Assembly: GCA_045580485.1 (NCBI GenBank)
Contig: JAZNNW010000067.1
Location: 59,789-123,788, forward strand
Reading direction: 5' to 3'
Source of the DNA: Avoscillospira sp045580485
Lineage (GTDB): Bacteria; Bacillota; Clostridia; Oscillospirales; Oscillospiraceae
Length of the DNA stretch: 64,000 bases
Positions 23,643 through 31,872 of this stretch are shown here, in pieces (the stretch's first letter is position 1; each line of letters opens with the position of its first letter). The translations under genes and the position numbers were made by a program. The notes under the pieces are model-generated. The model had not been told where the DNA came from. It saw only the letters and a list, made by a program, of their open reading frames with translations, and ran no database searches.

Positions 23643-24182
23643 CTATTTTACCTCAATAATGCGAATGTCTGCCAGTTCATAACCGGTCTGAGCCGTTACA
23701 AGGTCAGAGATCAATGCAACATCTGCTTCCGCCAAACCCTCTGCCGGAGCAGAAACTGCCACATGGATATTCTCATCGTTCATATAGACCACACAGTCAT
23801 CGTAACCCTTGGCAATGACCAGACTCTCCACCTGAGACTCTGCCAAAGCATCCCCTACGATTGCATCCAGAGATGTGGCTGCTGCGGCAGCAGCGCTTTC
23901 ATCTTCATAGGTCAAAGTCTCCTGGAGCAACTCTACGGCACTGTCTCTGGATTCCTGTCGGGTCAGACGGATCTGTGCAAAGTTATCGCCCTGCATATTG
24001 GAGACGGATGCGGTTTCTTCCTCAGCCAGATCAATGACCGTATGATTCATTACCTGCTCTGCGTCCAAGGTGTCCATAAAGTCTACAGGCTGGTTCTGTG
24101 CTGCATTCCAGTTGAGATAGACGCCTGCACAGATCAACACCAACACCGTTGCAACGATGGCATTTCGCTTCCAAGTTTTCAT
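23643..24182 (-). CDS. spoIIIAH: stage III sporulation protein AH
   Basis: Mother-cell component of the SpoIIIA-SpoIIQ channel that connects mother cell and forespore. 179 residues: a basic start, one transmembrane segment at about residues 8-25 (NAIVATVLVLICAGVYLNW), then an acidic linker and a C-terminal ring-building domain related to YscJ/FliF (about 90-179). Last gene of the operon, 12 bases after spoIIIAG. Transcription is expected from the SigE promoter in front of spoIIIAA. Confidence 0.92.
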   Translation of the reverse strand: MKTWKRNAIVATVLVLICAGVYLNWNAAQNQPVDFMDTLDAEQVMNHTVIDLAEEETASVSNMQGDNFAQIRLTRQESRDSAVELLQETLTYEDESAAAAAATSLDAIVGDALAESQVESLVIAKGYDDCVVYMNDENIHVAVSAPAEGLAEADVALISDLVTAQTGYELADIRIIEVK

Positions 24183-24194
24183 GTTTTGTTCCTC

Positions 24195-24710
24195 CTAATA
24201 ACCTTTCATTTTGATCACGCTGATTTTATCGCTGCTGAGACCTGTCAGATCAGAAACAGCGTTGACCACATCCAATCTGACAGAGGCGCTGTCTGCGCCC
24301 TGACACAGAACCAATGCACCTTGGTATGTGGGGTATGTCGTTCTGACAGTGATCGGAACCTGTTTTCCTGATCCGTCAGAGGCCAATACCGTCTCCTTTT
24401 GTACCTCTGAATCATCCTCTTTTGTATGAGTTTGAACATTCGTCTGATATTGATACGAAGTTCCTGTCTCCAATGTCAGCAGCACCTCCGCCTTCCCCAC
24501 GCCATCCATGCAGCATAAAATTTGCTCTAGCCGAGCCTCCAAATTAGGAGTTTCTACTGCACTTTCTTCCTTTTGATCCGCGGGTTCTGAAGGTTGCTCT
24601 GCTTTCTCCGGAATCAACATAAGCATAATTCCAACCAAAAGGATCAGCGCCGCATACTTATATTTACCAACTGCTCCGACCAGTCTGCGCAGCTTTTGTT
24701 CAATCTTCAA
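24195..24710 (-). CDS. spoIIIAG: stage III sporulation protein AG
   Basis: Ring-forming component of the SpoIIIA channel. Start chosen as TTG at 24710, whose TTGA overlaps the spoIIIAF stop by 4 bases and follows GGAGG by 5 bases; the frame extends to 24914 inside spoIIIAF. The 171-residue product begins LKIEQKLRRLVGAVGKYKYA, has one membrane helix (about 21-37), a variable Glu/Pro linker and the C-terminal domain with LEARLEQILCCMDGVGKAEVLLT. This is the usual architecture. Confidence 0.9.
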   Translation of the reverse strand: MKIEQKLRRLVGAVGKYKYAALILLVGIMLMLIPEKAEQPSEPADQKEESAVETPNLEARLEQILCCMDGVGKAEVLLTLETGTSYQYQTNVQTHTKEDDSEVQKETVLASDGSGKQVPITVRTTYPTYQGALVLCQGADSASVRLDVVNAVSDLTGLSSDKISVIKMKGY

Positions 24711-25189
24711 TGTGACCTCCACTCCTGTCTTTTGGGCGGTATATCCATATTCCGGGAGATAAATTCTGTTAATTCGCTGCGCTGTTCTGAAGTCGCTTTT
24801 CCGATCAGTATTACAGACTCCGGATATGGATAATCCCCATCTTTGCTGAGTGTCACCTCCACCTCCAAGTCCGCACCCAGCTCGTTGGCTTTGTCCCATA
24901 TATATGCCCGGCATCGTTCCTTTATGATATCTACCACCAACTCCCGGTCAGTTAGATCGACATTTGCCTCAATTTCCGCTGCCTCTATCCGAATATCCGT
25001 GATGGTTTCTGCCAGACTGTCATAATCCAAATCAATAATCGGAGACAAAACTGCCAGTACCAGCAGAAGTCCGCCTATAAATACAGCTACACGGCGAACA
25101 GCGCCTTTGGGCAAAACGGTCTGAACCAGACTTAGGAGCATAGCAGAAGCAGCGACAGACAGCAGGTATTCTTTGATGGCTCCGTTCAT
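24707..25189 (-). CDS. spoIIIAF: stage III sporulation protein AF
   Basis: Membrane component of the SpoIIIA complex, 160 residues from the ATG at 25189, whose ATGA overlaps the spoIIIAE stop. Two hydrophobic segments near the N-terminus (SVAASAMLLSLVQTVLP and AVFIGGLLLVLAVLSPII) are followed by a soluble C-terminal domain. The frame upstream to 25231 lies inside spoIIIAE. Confidence 0.9.
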   Translation of the reverse strand: MNGAIKEYLLSVAASAMLLSLVQTVLPKGAVRRVAVFIGGLLLVLAVLSPIIDLDYDSLAETITDIRIEAAEIEANVDLTDRELVVDIIKERCRAYIWDKANELGADLEVEVTLSKDGDYPYPESVILIGKATSEQRSELTEFISRNMDIPPKRQEWRSH

Positions 25190-26274
25190 ACAGTCACCAT
25201 CCGCATAAAGCAGCAGCAGGAAATAAGACACATTAACAAACTACTGCCAAGCATTGCAAGCAAAAATCCCATGGTATTTGTGATACATTCCATAAATCCG
25301 CAGAGCGTACTTCCCATGACGCCCCCCAGAGCAGCAGTCAGCTTAAACGCCAGATAGTGCAGACCCATGCGCAGAAAGGGCATGGCAAACACAGCCAGAA
25401 ACGCAAGCATACCGAAGGTTCCCACTGCATTTTTCATGAGCCCGGCACTGTATAACACAGTTTCAGCAGCATCAGATATGATGCCGCCCACCACCGGCAC
25501 AACACCGGATAGGGTCAGCTTTGCAGCCTTCAGCGCCATTGCGTCTGCGCCGCCGGACAATAGCCCGCTAACTGCCATAAATCCTGTAAATATGTACATA
25601 ACAGCTTTCAGTCCCCACTTGATCACCCAGGCAAGAAGTTCCCGCAACTTGGTCAGTCGTGCCTCCTGCAATGCCGCATCCGTAACCCCAAGGGCAAGAT
25701 ATCCATAGACCATTGGGATCAAAACATTTCCAGAAAAGCCTATCAGAATTTTCGAAAAAATTGCTGCTACACCATACAATAGACCTGCTCCTGAGACAGA
25801 TCCCGATGCAGCTGCTGTCGAAGCCATCACAGGCAGAAGCAGTGTGGAAAAATCCATCATTTCGTTCATGGCACTTTTCCCAAGTCCGATCATTGTGCGA
25901 ATGTCAGCTGCACAGCACACCGTCAGTGCCAGTATGCCTGTAAGGTTCACAGCCTGTCCTGTAACAGAGTGTGCCGTCGTCTCCACCAGTCGGCACAAGA
26001 TCAGAACCAAAATAATTTTCAGCAGCAGCTCCAAGGATATACGAAAATACCCGGCGCTCTTGGAGATCGTACCGGAAAGGATGTCCGATACTCCGTCGGA
26101 GAAATTTAAACCCTCTGTTGCAATTCCATCCAGATATGTCTGTGCCGATTGGGGAAGATTCTCCTCCAATTCATCTATTCCAAACATTTCTGCCTGCTGC
26201 TCCATTAAATCTGATGCACCAACTTTGACTGACAGCAGAAAGATAAGAAACAACAGGATTGCAACCTTCCTCAC
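25186..26274 (-). CDS. spoIIIAE: stage III sporulation protein AE
   Basis: Large polytopic membrane protein of the SpoIIIA channel, 362 residues. It has an N-terminal signal-like segment (VAILLFLIFLLSVKVGA), an extracytoplasmic domain with DGVSDILSGTISKSAGYF, and about seven further hydrophobic helices to the C-terminus, with GVVPVVGGIISDAAETVL as a conserved stretch. Overlaps spoIIIAD by 4 bases and spoIIIAF by 4 bases. Confidence 0.95.
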   Translation of the reverse strand: MRKVAILLFLIFLLSVKVGASDLMEQQAEMFGIDELEENLPQSAQTYLDGIATEGLNFSDGVSDILSGTISKSAGYFRISLELLLKIILVLILCRLVETTAHSVTGQAVNLTGILALTVCCAADIRTMIGLGKSAMNEMMDFSTLLLPVMASTAAASGSVSGAGLLYGVAAIFSKILIGFSGNVLIPMVYGYLALGVTDAALQEARLTKLRELLAWVIKWGLKAVMYIFTGFMAVSGLLSGGADAMALKAAKLTLSGVVPVVGGIISDAAETVLYSAGLMKNAVGTFGMLAFLAVFAMPFLRMGLHYLAFKLTAALGGVMGSTLCGFMECITNTMGFLLAMLGSSLLMCLISCCCFMRMVTV

Positions 26275-26669
26275 AGAGATCCTCCAATCAACTTCTCTAC
26301 CAGAGAAAGAACCGATGTCAACAGCGGTAAGGATACATAAACAGCCAATACAGTCCCCGATATTTCTACCGCTTTAGCCAAAGCACCCTCTCCCGCTTCA
26401 CTGCACACACTTCCTGCCACCTGCGTTAAAATACCGATACCCACCACTTTAAACAATGGCTTTGTCACACTGCCACTCAACCCGGAAAGTTCTTCCAGTT
26501 TTTGTATAACTGCCCATATTGGCTGAAAAAAACGAACCCCAAGGAGCAATACCGCTACGCAGGAGAGTACCGATACCCCTAACGCCATTGCTTTTTCATT
26601 CTGGCGGAGCAGCAAACACAATACGGCTGCCAGTATCGCAATGGCGGCGATTTTTACCATGTTGTCCAT
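26271..26669 (-). CDS. spoIIIAD: stage III sporulation protein AD
   Basis: 132-residue membrane protein with four predicted helices, the partner of SpoIIIAC and similar to export-gate-like parts of secretion systems. Sequence landmarks are KIAAIAILAAVLCLLLRQNEKAM (start) and KPLFKVVGIGILTQVAGSVCSEAGE. It overlaps spoIIIAC by one base (TAATG-like arrangement) and spoIIIAE by 4. Confidence 0.94.
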   Translation of the reverse strand: MDNMVKIAAIAILAAVLCLLLRQNEKAMALGVSVLSCVAVLLLGVRFFQPIWAVIQKLEELSGLSGSVTKPLFKVVGIGILTQVAGSVCSEAGEGALAKAVEISGTVLAVYVSLPLLTSVLSLVEKLIGGSL

Positions 26670-26863
26670 CAGAATTGAAAGAGGTTTTCCACCAGTTGAA
26701 AGAGCTCTGCAATTTTTTGCACGACCAACATCAAAACCACGACCAACGCCGCCAATGTGGTCATGGTGGCCTGCTCTTCCCGACCGGATCGTACCAGCAC
26801 CTGATTGAGGATCGAAACGATAATTCCCACTGCCGCTATCTTAAAAATCAAGTCTATTTCCAT
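26669..26863 (-). CDS. spoIIIAC: stage III sporulation protein AC
   Basis: 64-residue protein with two membrane helices: IDLIFKIAAVGIIVSILNQVLV, then a short polar loop (RSGREEQATM) and LAALVVVLMLVVQKIAELF. Normal family length. It is one of the conserved markers of endospore formation. Placed 7 bases after spoIIIAB. Confidence 0.95.
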   Translation of the reverse strand: MEIDLIFKIAAVGIIVSILNQVLVRSGREEQATMTTLAALVVVLMLVVQKIAELFQLVENLFQF

Positions 26864-26870
26864 ACTTCAC

Positions 26871-27383
26871 CTATATCAGCAGAATTGCAACGGAGATCCC
26901 GGCGCAAATCCCCAGAACTTCATATGTTTTACTGCGCACACTACATTCCTTCTCAGCAATTTTCAAAAGACCTTCCATTTGATCTTTACAGCGATCCAAT
27001 GTTGCAAGCTGGCTATCCCTGTCGTATTTGCCAAGACCGGAGGCAAGGGTCAGCAGCAGTTCTGCTACTTCCCTATCATCGCCCAATGATTTTTCTGCTT
27101 TCAGAGCTTCTTCCATGGCATTTGTAGGTGATAACCAACGACGCTTGTCCATTACTTTTGCAACGGCAGAAAAAACACGGCTAACTGCACCATCGGAGGA
27201 AACTGCCATTAGGGCAAAAGCCTGCGGCAGAGGTGTTCCACAACAGCCGATTTCATTACGCATAACTTGCAGCGATGTTATCAGCTGGCGGAGCAATTTG
27301 CATCGTTTACGGAGGGAAGATGCAATACCGATACCCACCGAACCTGCTGATATCATGATCAAAACAATCCCGGCAAGTCTCAT
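26871..27383 (-). CDS. spoIIIAB: stage III sporulation protein AB
   Basis: 170-residue protein related to GspF-type membrane proteins, with membrane segments at both ends (GIVLIMISAGSVGIGIASSL and YEVLGICAGISVAILLI) and a helical soluble middle (LRQLITSLQVMRNEIGCCGTPLP). Overlaps spoIIIAA by 4 bases. Conserved operon position. Confidence 0.94.
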   Translation of the reverse strand: MRLAGIVLIMISAGSVGIGIASSLRKRCKLLRQLITSLQVMRNEIGCCGTPLPQAFALMAVSSDGAVSRVFSAVAKVMDKRRWLSPTNAMEEALKAEKSLGDDREVAELLLTLASGLGKYDRDSQLATLDRCKDQMEGLLKIAEKECSVRSKTYEVLGICAGISVAILLI

Positions 27384-28231
27384 ATCGTCACCTCCTCAAC
27401 AGTATAGGTCTTGTCCTTTTTCAGAACAACAATTTGGTGAAATACGCCCGTTTCCATGAGTTTTCGATACAAAGGGCGCCGATATAAATCTTCCATACCA
27501 TTCCCATGTGCTGTCGCCAGCAGCTTAACACCGCAATAGGATGCCTGCTCCATTGCTGCGATATCTGCAGGAGCTGTCACCTCATCCACTGCGATCCAGG
27601 ATGGATTCATGGTCCGAAGGAGCATCATAATTGCCTTAGATTTTGGAATATTTACCAACACATCGGTTCTCGATCCAACATCCAGCTGATTCACACCTTT
27701 GGTACAGGCAGAGACTTCTCCTCGCTCATCCGCAAGACCGATGTTCTGCCGACGGTTATCCGATAATATCCGTACAAAATCCCGAAGCAGCGTGGTTTTG
27801 CCACTTCCCGGTGGACCTAATATCAATACAGAATCACAAATCTGTGGTAATAGAGCAGCCGCAAAATTCCGAGCCTGTCTTGCTATGCGAATATTTACAG
27901 AAGATGGGTCTTTGATTGTAGAGATATTTCCATTCTCGGTCACACCGAACCCGCAGATACCGATTCGATGCCCCCCTTCAATGGTCAAATAACCTTGTCG
28001 AATGGAATCGGAATAGGCGTATGCCGAGTGATGACATGCCCGCTGCAAAATATCTTCCACAAACTGCGTCTCAACTTTTGGCCAAAATTCTTTTTCCTTC
28101 CCAAAATACCGCATTCTTAAAGGGCATCCGCTTCTGATACGAATCTCCTCCAGATTCTCCCAGTCACAGGAAGAGATTTGATGTTTGTAAACCTCCGGTA
28201 TCAGTATTTCGATGTTCTTCATTTGCATCAC
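27380..28231 (-). CDS. spoIIIAA: stage III sporulation protein AA (ATPase)
   Basis: Cytoplasmic ATPase of the SpoIIIA channel, similar to PilT/GspE secretion ATPases. 283 residues with Walker A GPPGSGKTTLL near residue 138, a Walker B-like WIAVDEV near 211, and GLADERGEVSA. First gene of the operon. The ATG has a GGGGAAGTG site; the longer alternative starts at the next MQMKN. Expected SigE control in the mother cell; a clear SigE promoter was not identified upstream. Confidence 0.95.
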   Translation of the reverse strand: MMQMKNIEILIPEVYKHQISSCDWENLEEIRIRSGCPLRMRYFGKEKEFWPKVETQFVEDILQRACHHSAYAYSDSIRQGYLTIEGGHRIGICGFGVTENGNISTIKDPSSVNIRIARQARNFAAALLPQICDSVLILGPPGSGKTTLLRDFVRILSDNRRQNIGLADERGEVSACTKGVNQLDVGSRTDVLVNIPKSKAIMMLLRTMNPSWIAVDEVTAPADIAAMEQASYCGVKLLATAHGNGMEDLYRRPLYRKLMETGVFHQIVVLKKDKTYTVEEVTI

Positions 28232-28269
28232 TTCCCCTATACCTTATGTCAAGCAGACAAGCCTCAGAA

Positions 28270-28307
28270 CGAAAAAACGGTACGACTTTCGTCGTACCGT
28301 TTTTTCG
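28270..28307. terminator. terminator between YbaK-like gene and spoIIIAA
   Basis: A 17-base-pair stem CGAAAAAACGGTACGAC / GTCGTACCGTTTTTTCG with a TTTC loop, T-rich on both strands. It isolates the sporulation operon from the upstream gene. Confidence 0.88.
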
Positions 28308-28315
28308 ATATTTTA

Positions 28316-28786
28316 CTACTCCCAGTCTTTACAAACATCGACCCAGGCGGTGAAACCGGAATATTGCTCCAGTTCGGAAATCGTCAGTTCAATGGCACTG
28401 TTGCTGCTGCCGCAGGCAGGAAATACCGTCTCAAACCGTTTCAGAGATTCATCCAGATATACTGCCACACCCTCCTTGACAGCAAAGGGACAAACACCGC
28501 CCACTGCATGACCAATATATTCCGGCACCGCATCATGAGGCAGCATCTTTGCCTTTGTGTGGAACAGGGCTTTATATTTACTGTTATCAATACGGGCATC
28601 TCCAGCAGCCACGATCAGGATGCAGGAATCGCCAACCAGAAAGGAGAGCGTTTTTGCAATGCGCTTTCCCTCAACGCCAACAGCCAACGCCGCCAATTCA
28701 ACAGTCGCGCTGGAGACATCAAATTGCTGAATTCGAGACGCAATACCCAAGGTTTCAAAATAAGCTCTTACTTTCTCTATGGACAT
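28316..28786 (-). CDS. YbaK/EbsC-family aminoacyl-tRNA deacylase-like protein
   Basis: 156-residue YbaK-domain protein, start at 28786 after GGAGG (frame to 28843 has no site). Family members hydrolyse mischarged tRNAs. It shows GKRIAKTLSFLVGDSCILIV, a DARIDNSKYKALF segment and GGVCPFAVKEGVAVYLDESL; the GG-x-C-P-F motif is characteristic of the EbsC-like branch. It is distinct from, and divergent to, the YbaK gene at 28885, with which it shares a promoter region. The exact tRNA substrate is unknown. Confidence 0.85.
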   Translation of the reverse strand: MSIEKVRAYFETLGIASRIQQFDVSSATVELAALAVGVEGKRIAKTLSFLVGDSCILIVAAGDARIDNSKYKALFHTKAKMLPHDAVPEYIGHAVGGVCPFAVKEGVAVYLDESLKRFETVFPACGSSNSAIELTISELEQYSGFTAWVDVCKDWE

Positions 28787-28814
28787 AAAGCTTCCTCCGA
28801 TGGAAATTTTCTTT

Positions 28815-28866
28815 ATTCTACCATAATCAACTGCCACTTGCAAGGACTGTCAACTTGGGCTATAAT
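28815..28866. promoter_or_regulatory. divergent promoter pair sharing one palindromic -35
   Basis: The palindrome TTGCAA at 28838-28843 serves as -35 on both strands. Rightward: 17-base spacer, TATAAT at 28861-28866. Leftward: 17-base spacer, TAGAAT at 28820-28815. The two polymerases could not bind at once, so the two YbaK-family genes would compete for transcription. Confidence 0.6.
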
Positions 28867-28884
28867 TTTAACGGAGGAACTGAT

Positions 28885-29355
28885 ATGACGAAAACCAATG
28901 CAATGCGACTGCTCACACAGGCCAAGATTCCTTTTCGTACAACAGAATACGCCTACGATGAAAATGATCTCAACGGAATGCATGCAGCAGACGCCATCGG
29001 CATGTCTCCGGAACAGGTTTTCAAGACGCTGGTTGCTCGTGGCGAACGGTGTGGAATTTTGGTATTCTGCATTCCCGTCTGCTGCTCATTGGATTTAAAA
29101 AAGGCCGCAAAAGCAGCCTCCGATAAAAAGGTGGAAATGATACCCATGAAGGACCTTTTGCCGCTTACGGGTTATATTCGAGGTGGCTGCAGCCCCATCG
29201 GTATGAAGAAATCTTATCCAACCTTCATTGACGAAACGGTAACCCTCCTGGACGAAGTGGCTGTTTCTGCAGGCACCCGGGGACAGCAGCTCATCCTGTC
29301 TCCTCAGGATTTAATTCAATATGTAAAAATGACTGTCTGCGATCTGACAGAATAG
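28885..29355 (+). CDS. ybaK: Cys-tRNA(Pro)/Cys-tRNA(Cys) deacylase YbaK
   Basis: 156-residue editing protein that clears Cys-tRNA(Pro) made by ProRS. Start at 28885 after GGAGG. It begins MTKTNAMRLLTQAKIPF and has PEQVFKTLVARGE, VCCSLDLKKAAKA and GGCSPIGMKKSYPTFIDE, the typical YbaK active-site segments (conserved Lys in FKTL). Followed 13 bases later by the TSCPD gene, probably co-transcribed. Confidence 0.92.
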   Translation: MTKTNAMRLLTQAKIPFRTTEYAYDENDLNGMHAADAIGMSPEQVFKTLVARGERCGILVFCIPVCCSLDLKKAAKAASDKKVEMIPMKDLLPLTGYIRGGCSPIGMKKSYPTFIDETVTLLDEVAVSAGTRGQQLILSPQDLIQYVKMTVCDLTE

Positions 29356-29368
29356 AGAGGAATAGACT

Positions 29369-29626
29369 ATGCAATACAAATTCAGACCTAGAGGTGTTTG
29401 CTCCAATGAGATGCACATTGAAATTGAGGGAAACATTTTAAAGAATCTCACCGTCATCGGTGGTTGCCATGGAAATCTGCAAGGTATCTCCGCCCTTGCC
29501 GAAGGCATGGATGTGGACGAAATCATCCACCGACTGAAAGGAATCCGTTGTGGTATGAAAGATACCTCCTGCCCGGATCAGCTGGCAAGAGCCTTAGAAA
29601 AGATGAAACAAAAAGCAGAAGAATAA
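29369..29626 (+). CDS. TSCPD-domain protein (TIGR03905-like)
   Basis: 85-residue small protein with the sequence pattern of the clostridial TSCPD family: YKFRPRGVCSNEMHIEIEG near the start, GGCHGNLQGIS in the centre, and GMKDTSCPDQLARAL at the C-terminus. The domain also occurs at the end of some ribonucleotide reductases. Cysteines (C11, C33, C61, C68) suggest a metal or redox site. Function is not known. SD is AGAGGAA. Confidence 0.85.
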   Translation: MQYKFRPRGVCSNEMHIEIEGNILKNLTVIGGCHGNLQGISALAEGMDVDEIIHRLKGIRCGMKDTSCPDQLARALEKMKQKAEE

Positions 29627-29662
29627 TTTACCAATGAAATATCTGTATGTTTCATTTCTCCC

Positions 29663-29691
29663 TTGCTTTTCCTATTATGGTAGGATAAAAT
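29663..29691 (+). promoter_or_regulatory. promoter of DUF1292 gene
   Basis: TTGCTT (29663-29668), 17-base spacer, TAAAAT (29686-29691), overlapping a second TATAAT-like stretch at 29691. The gene starts 28 bases downstream after AGGAGG. Confidence 0.5.
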
Positions 29692-29718
29692 ATAATCAAA
29701 CAATTAGGAGGTTCCACC

Positions 29719-30000
29719 ATGAGTGAACTGTACGGCGACGATATCATCACCATCACCGACGAAGACGGTGTCGAATATGTTTTGGAGGTTCTGGCAACAC
29801 TGGAAGCAGAAGGCTCTGTCTACTACGCACTGGTTCCTGTGACCGAGAATGATGAGGAAGAAGATCTGGAAGTCAGCATCCTCAAGGCTGTGGAGGAAGA
29901 CGGTGAAGAGATCCTCTGTGCCATCGAAGATGAAGATGAACTGGAACGCATCTACGGCATCATGATGGATCAGATCTTCGAGGAAGACGATGAAGAATAA
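29719..30000 (+). CDS. DUF1292 family protein (YrzB-like)
   Basis: 93-residue very acidic protein matching DUF1292: IITITDEDGVEYVLEVLATLE and YYALVPVTEND, then a Glu/Asp-rich tail. Members are common in Firmicutes next to ruvX/alaS, but here the gene stands alone in front of the probable 6S RNA. Function unknown; the composition suggests a soluble regulatory or chaperone-like protein. Strong AGGAGG site. Confidence 0.9.
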   Translation: MSELYGDDIITITDEDGVEYVLEVLATLEAEGSVYYALVPVTENDEEEDLEVSILKAVEEDGEEILCAIEDEDELERIYGIMMDQIFEEDDEE

Positions 30001-30021
30001 TTTTCACTAAATCACAAATAA

Positions 30022-30225
30022 TAAGTTCCCTGCTTGGTGCGTGATGGGCTCACTTAAACCCACATTTTTTTCTTGGGACGCACAGCTTCTCTGTGGGTTT
30101 GCAGACCTCCCGCTTCAGCTTTGACTGAACGCGGATGTTGGGAGCAGTAAAAACAGAGAGCGGCAACCCACCTGCCTTTTTGTGCAGGTTATAACTGGGT
30201 CCGCACGGCCAAAGCGGGGTTCTTC
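30022..30225 (+). ncRNA. ssrS: probable 6S RNA
   Basis: A 204-base segment folding as one long rod. The ends pair: TTCCCTGCTTGGTGCG near 30026-30041 with CGCAC-GGCC-AAAGCGGGG at 30202-30219. Inside, GTGGGTT (about 30092) pairs with AACCCAC (about 30165), CTCCC with GGGAG, and the tip is CGCTTCAG / CTGAACGCG. A wide asymmetric bulge with a T-rich stretch (CACATTTTTTTC) interrupts the rod. Known: 6S RNA is about 180-200 bases and mimics an open promoter with such a central bubble to bind RNA polymerase. No ORF fits. Strand is the less certain part, since a rod folds on either strand; no clear -10 was found upstream. Confidence 0.6.
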
Positions 30226-30268
30226 TGTAAAATTTTTATGACTTTTCCGACTAATGCGGTATTTATAC

Positions 30269-30297
30269 TTGCATAGTCGGATATTTTTCGCTATAAT
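30269..30297 (+). promoter_or_regulatory. promoter of the PrsA-like gene
   Basis: TTGCAT (30269-30274), 17-base spacer, TATAAT (30292-30297). The gene starts at 30348, leaving a leader of about 45 bases. Confidence 0.65.
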
Positions 30298-30347
30298 ATG
30301 CGGGTACGCATTCTGCGATACCATGAACAATGAGAGGAATGAACCAC

Positions 30348-31820
30348 ATGAGCGCATCCCGCGAAAAGAAAAAGCGCCTGAACCAGCCTGAGGTTACTGC
30401 AACCGAGGCTGCCCCCAAGAAATCTATGAATAAGTGCATGAAGCGCGCACTGACCGTCATTGTTGCCATCGTTGTGGTGGCTGCCATTGTTTTCCTTGGC
30501 ATGGTCAGCTCCGGCTTCTTCCAGAAGCATCTGACTGCTGCTGTCATCAATGGCCACAAGGTCACTCCTGCGATGATGAGCTATTTCTATGTAAATGCTT
30601 ACACCAATCTGCAGAGCACCATGCAGTTCGACACTGAAACTCCCCTGAGTGAGCAGGAAGCCTACGGTGAGAACCTTGGCGAGTATGTCGATGAGTACAC
30701 TCTTACCAGTGCCACCAACATCTACGCTATGTATGATGAGGCTGTTGCCAACGGCTTTGAACTGGATGAAGAAGCCCAGGCTGCCATTGATTCCGAGCTT
30801 CAGATGATGGATCTGTATGCACAGATGTACGGTTTCTCCAGCGGCAGCGCCATGCTGGTCAGCCAGTACGGCCCCGGTGCCGATGAGGACAGCTATATTG
30901 AGTATCTGACCATTTCTCAGACCGCTCAGCAGTATTCCACCAAGATGCAGGAAGAAAAGGAATACACCGATGAAGATCTGACTGCCCACTATGAAGAAAA
31001 CAGCGATACCTTCAATGCCGCTTCTTTCCGTCAGTTCTCCGTAACTCCCAGTTTCCTCGGTGTGGAAGCCGACGAAGCCGGTCTGAAGGCCTGTGAAGAA
31101 GTCGCCAACGAAGTTGCTGCCGCCGCAGAGGCTGGTGAGGAAGCTTTCCTGGATGCTGTTATGGCTGCTGTTCCTGAGGATTACGAGGGCGAATATGACG
31201 CTGAAACCACCACTCTCCGTGAAAATGTTTCTTTTGCCAACTTCTCCGAAGTCTACAAGGAATGGCTCTCTGACGATGCCCGTCAGGAAGGCGATGTGAC
31301 CTGTGTTGAAAACGGCGAGAGCGGCTACATTGTGCTGTACTACCTGCATCGTGAGGACCACTCCTTCCAGCTGCCCAATGTCCGTCACATTCTGATTTCC
31401 TTCGGCGATGCTGCTGACGAAGCAGCCAAGGAAGAAGCCAAGGCCGAAGCTGACCATGTTCTGGAAGAGTACATGGCCGGTGAGCAGACTGAAGAAGCTT
31501 TTGCTGAACTGGCAAAGACCCATTCTTCCGACAACGCAGAAGAAGGCGGTCTCTATGAGAACATCACTCCCGGTTCTATGGTTGAGACCTTTGACGCCTG
31601 GTGCTTCGATGAAGCCCGTCAGATTGGCGACACCGGTATCGTGGAAACCGAGTACGGTTATCATGTCATGTACTTCTGCGGCTACGGCGATACCTATCTG
31701 AACTACATCGTTGAAAACGACCTGCGTTACACTGATTTCCAGGCTTGGTATGATGAAGTTACCGCTGATGTCACCTGCACTGCCAATGATTTTGGCATGC
31801 GTTATGTGATCAACATGTAA
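30348..31820 (+). CDS. membrane-anchored peptidyl-prolyl isomerase (PrsA/SurA-like)
   Basis: 490-residue extracytoplasmic foldase. Start at 30348, nine bases after AGAGGA. A Lys/Arg-rich cytoplasmic part is followed by one membrane helix (about residues 36-56, LTVIVAIVVVAAIVFLGMV). There is no lipobox Cys, so it is anchored by the helix, unlike classic PrsA. A SurA_N-like helical domain (about 70-210) follows, and a parvulin rotamase domain (about 345-460) with NVRHILISFGD, EEAFAELAKTHSSDNAEEGG and VETEYGYHVMYF. It likely helps fold secreted proteins. Flanked by its own promoter and terminator. Confidence 0.85.
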   Translation: MSASREKKKRLNQPEVTATEAAPKKSMNKCMKRALTVIVAIVVVAAIVFLGMVSSGFFQKHLTAAVINGHKVTPAMMSYFYVNAYTNLQSTMQFDTETPLSEQEAYGENLGEYVDEYTLTSATNIYAMYDEAVANGFELDEEAQAAIDSELQMMDLYAQMYGFSSGSAMLVSQYGPGADEDSYIEYLTISQTAQQYSTKMQEEKEYTDEDLTAHYEENSDTFNAASFRQFSVTPSFLGVEADEAGLKACEEVANEVAAAAEAGEEAFLDAVMAAVPEDYEGEYDAETTTLRENVSFANFSEVYKEWLSDDARQEGDVTCVENGESGYIVLYYLHREDHSFQLPNVRHILISFGDAADEAAKEEAKAEADHVLEEYMAGEQTEEAFAELAKTHSSDNAEEGGLYENITPGSMVETFDAWCFDEARQIGDTGIVETEYGYHVMYFCGYGDTYLNYIVENDLRYTDFQAWYDEVTADVTCTANDFGMRYVINM

Positions 31821-31826
31821 AACTTA

Positions 31827-31855
31827 AAAAGACCGCCTTTTCGGCGGTCTTTTTT
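31827..31855 (+). terminator. terminator after the foldase gene
   Basis: AAAAGACCGCC / GGCGGTCTTTT stem with a 5-base loop, followed by T residues. It begins 6 bases after the stop. Confidence 0.9.
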
Positions 31856-31872
31856 GAACAGTGAGGAAGGCT

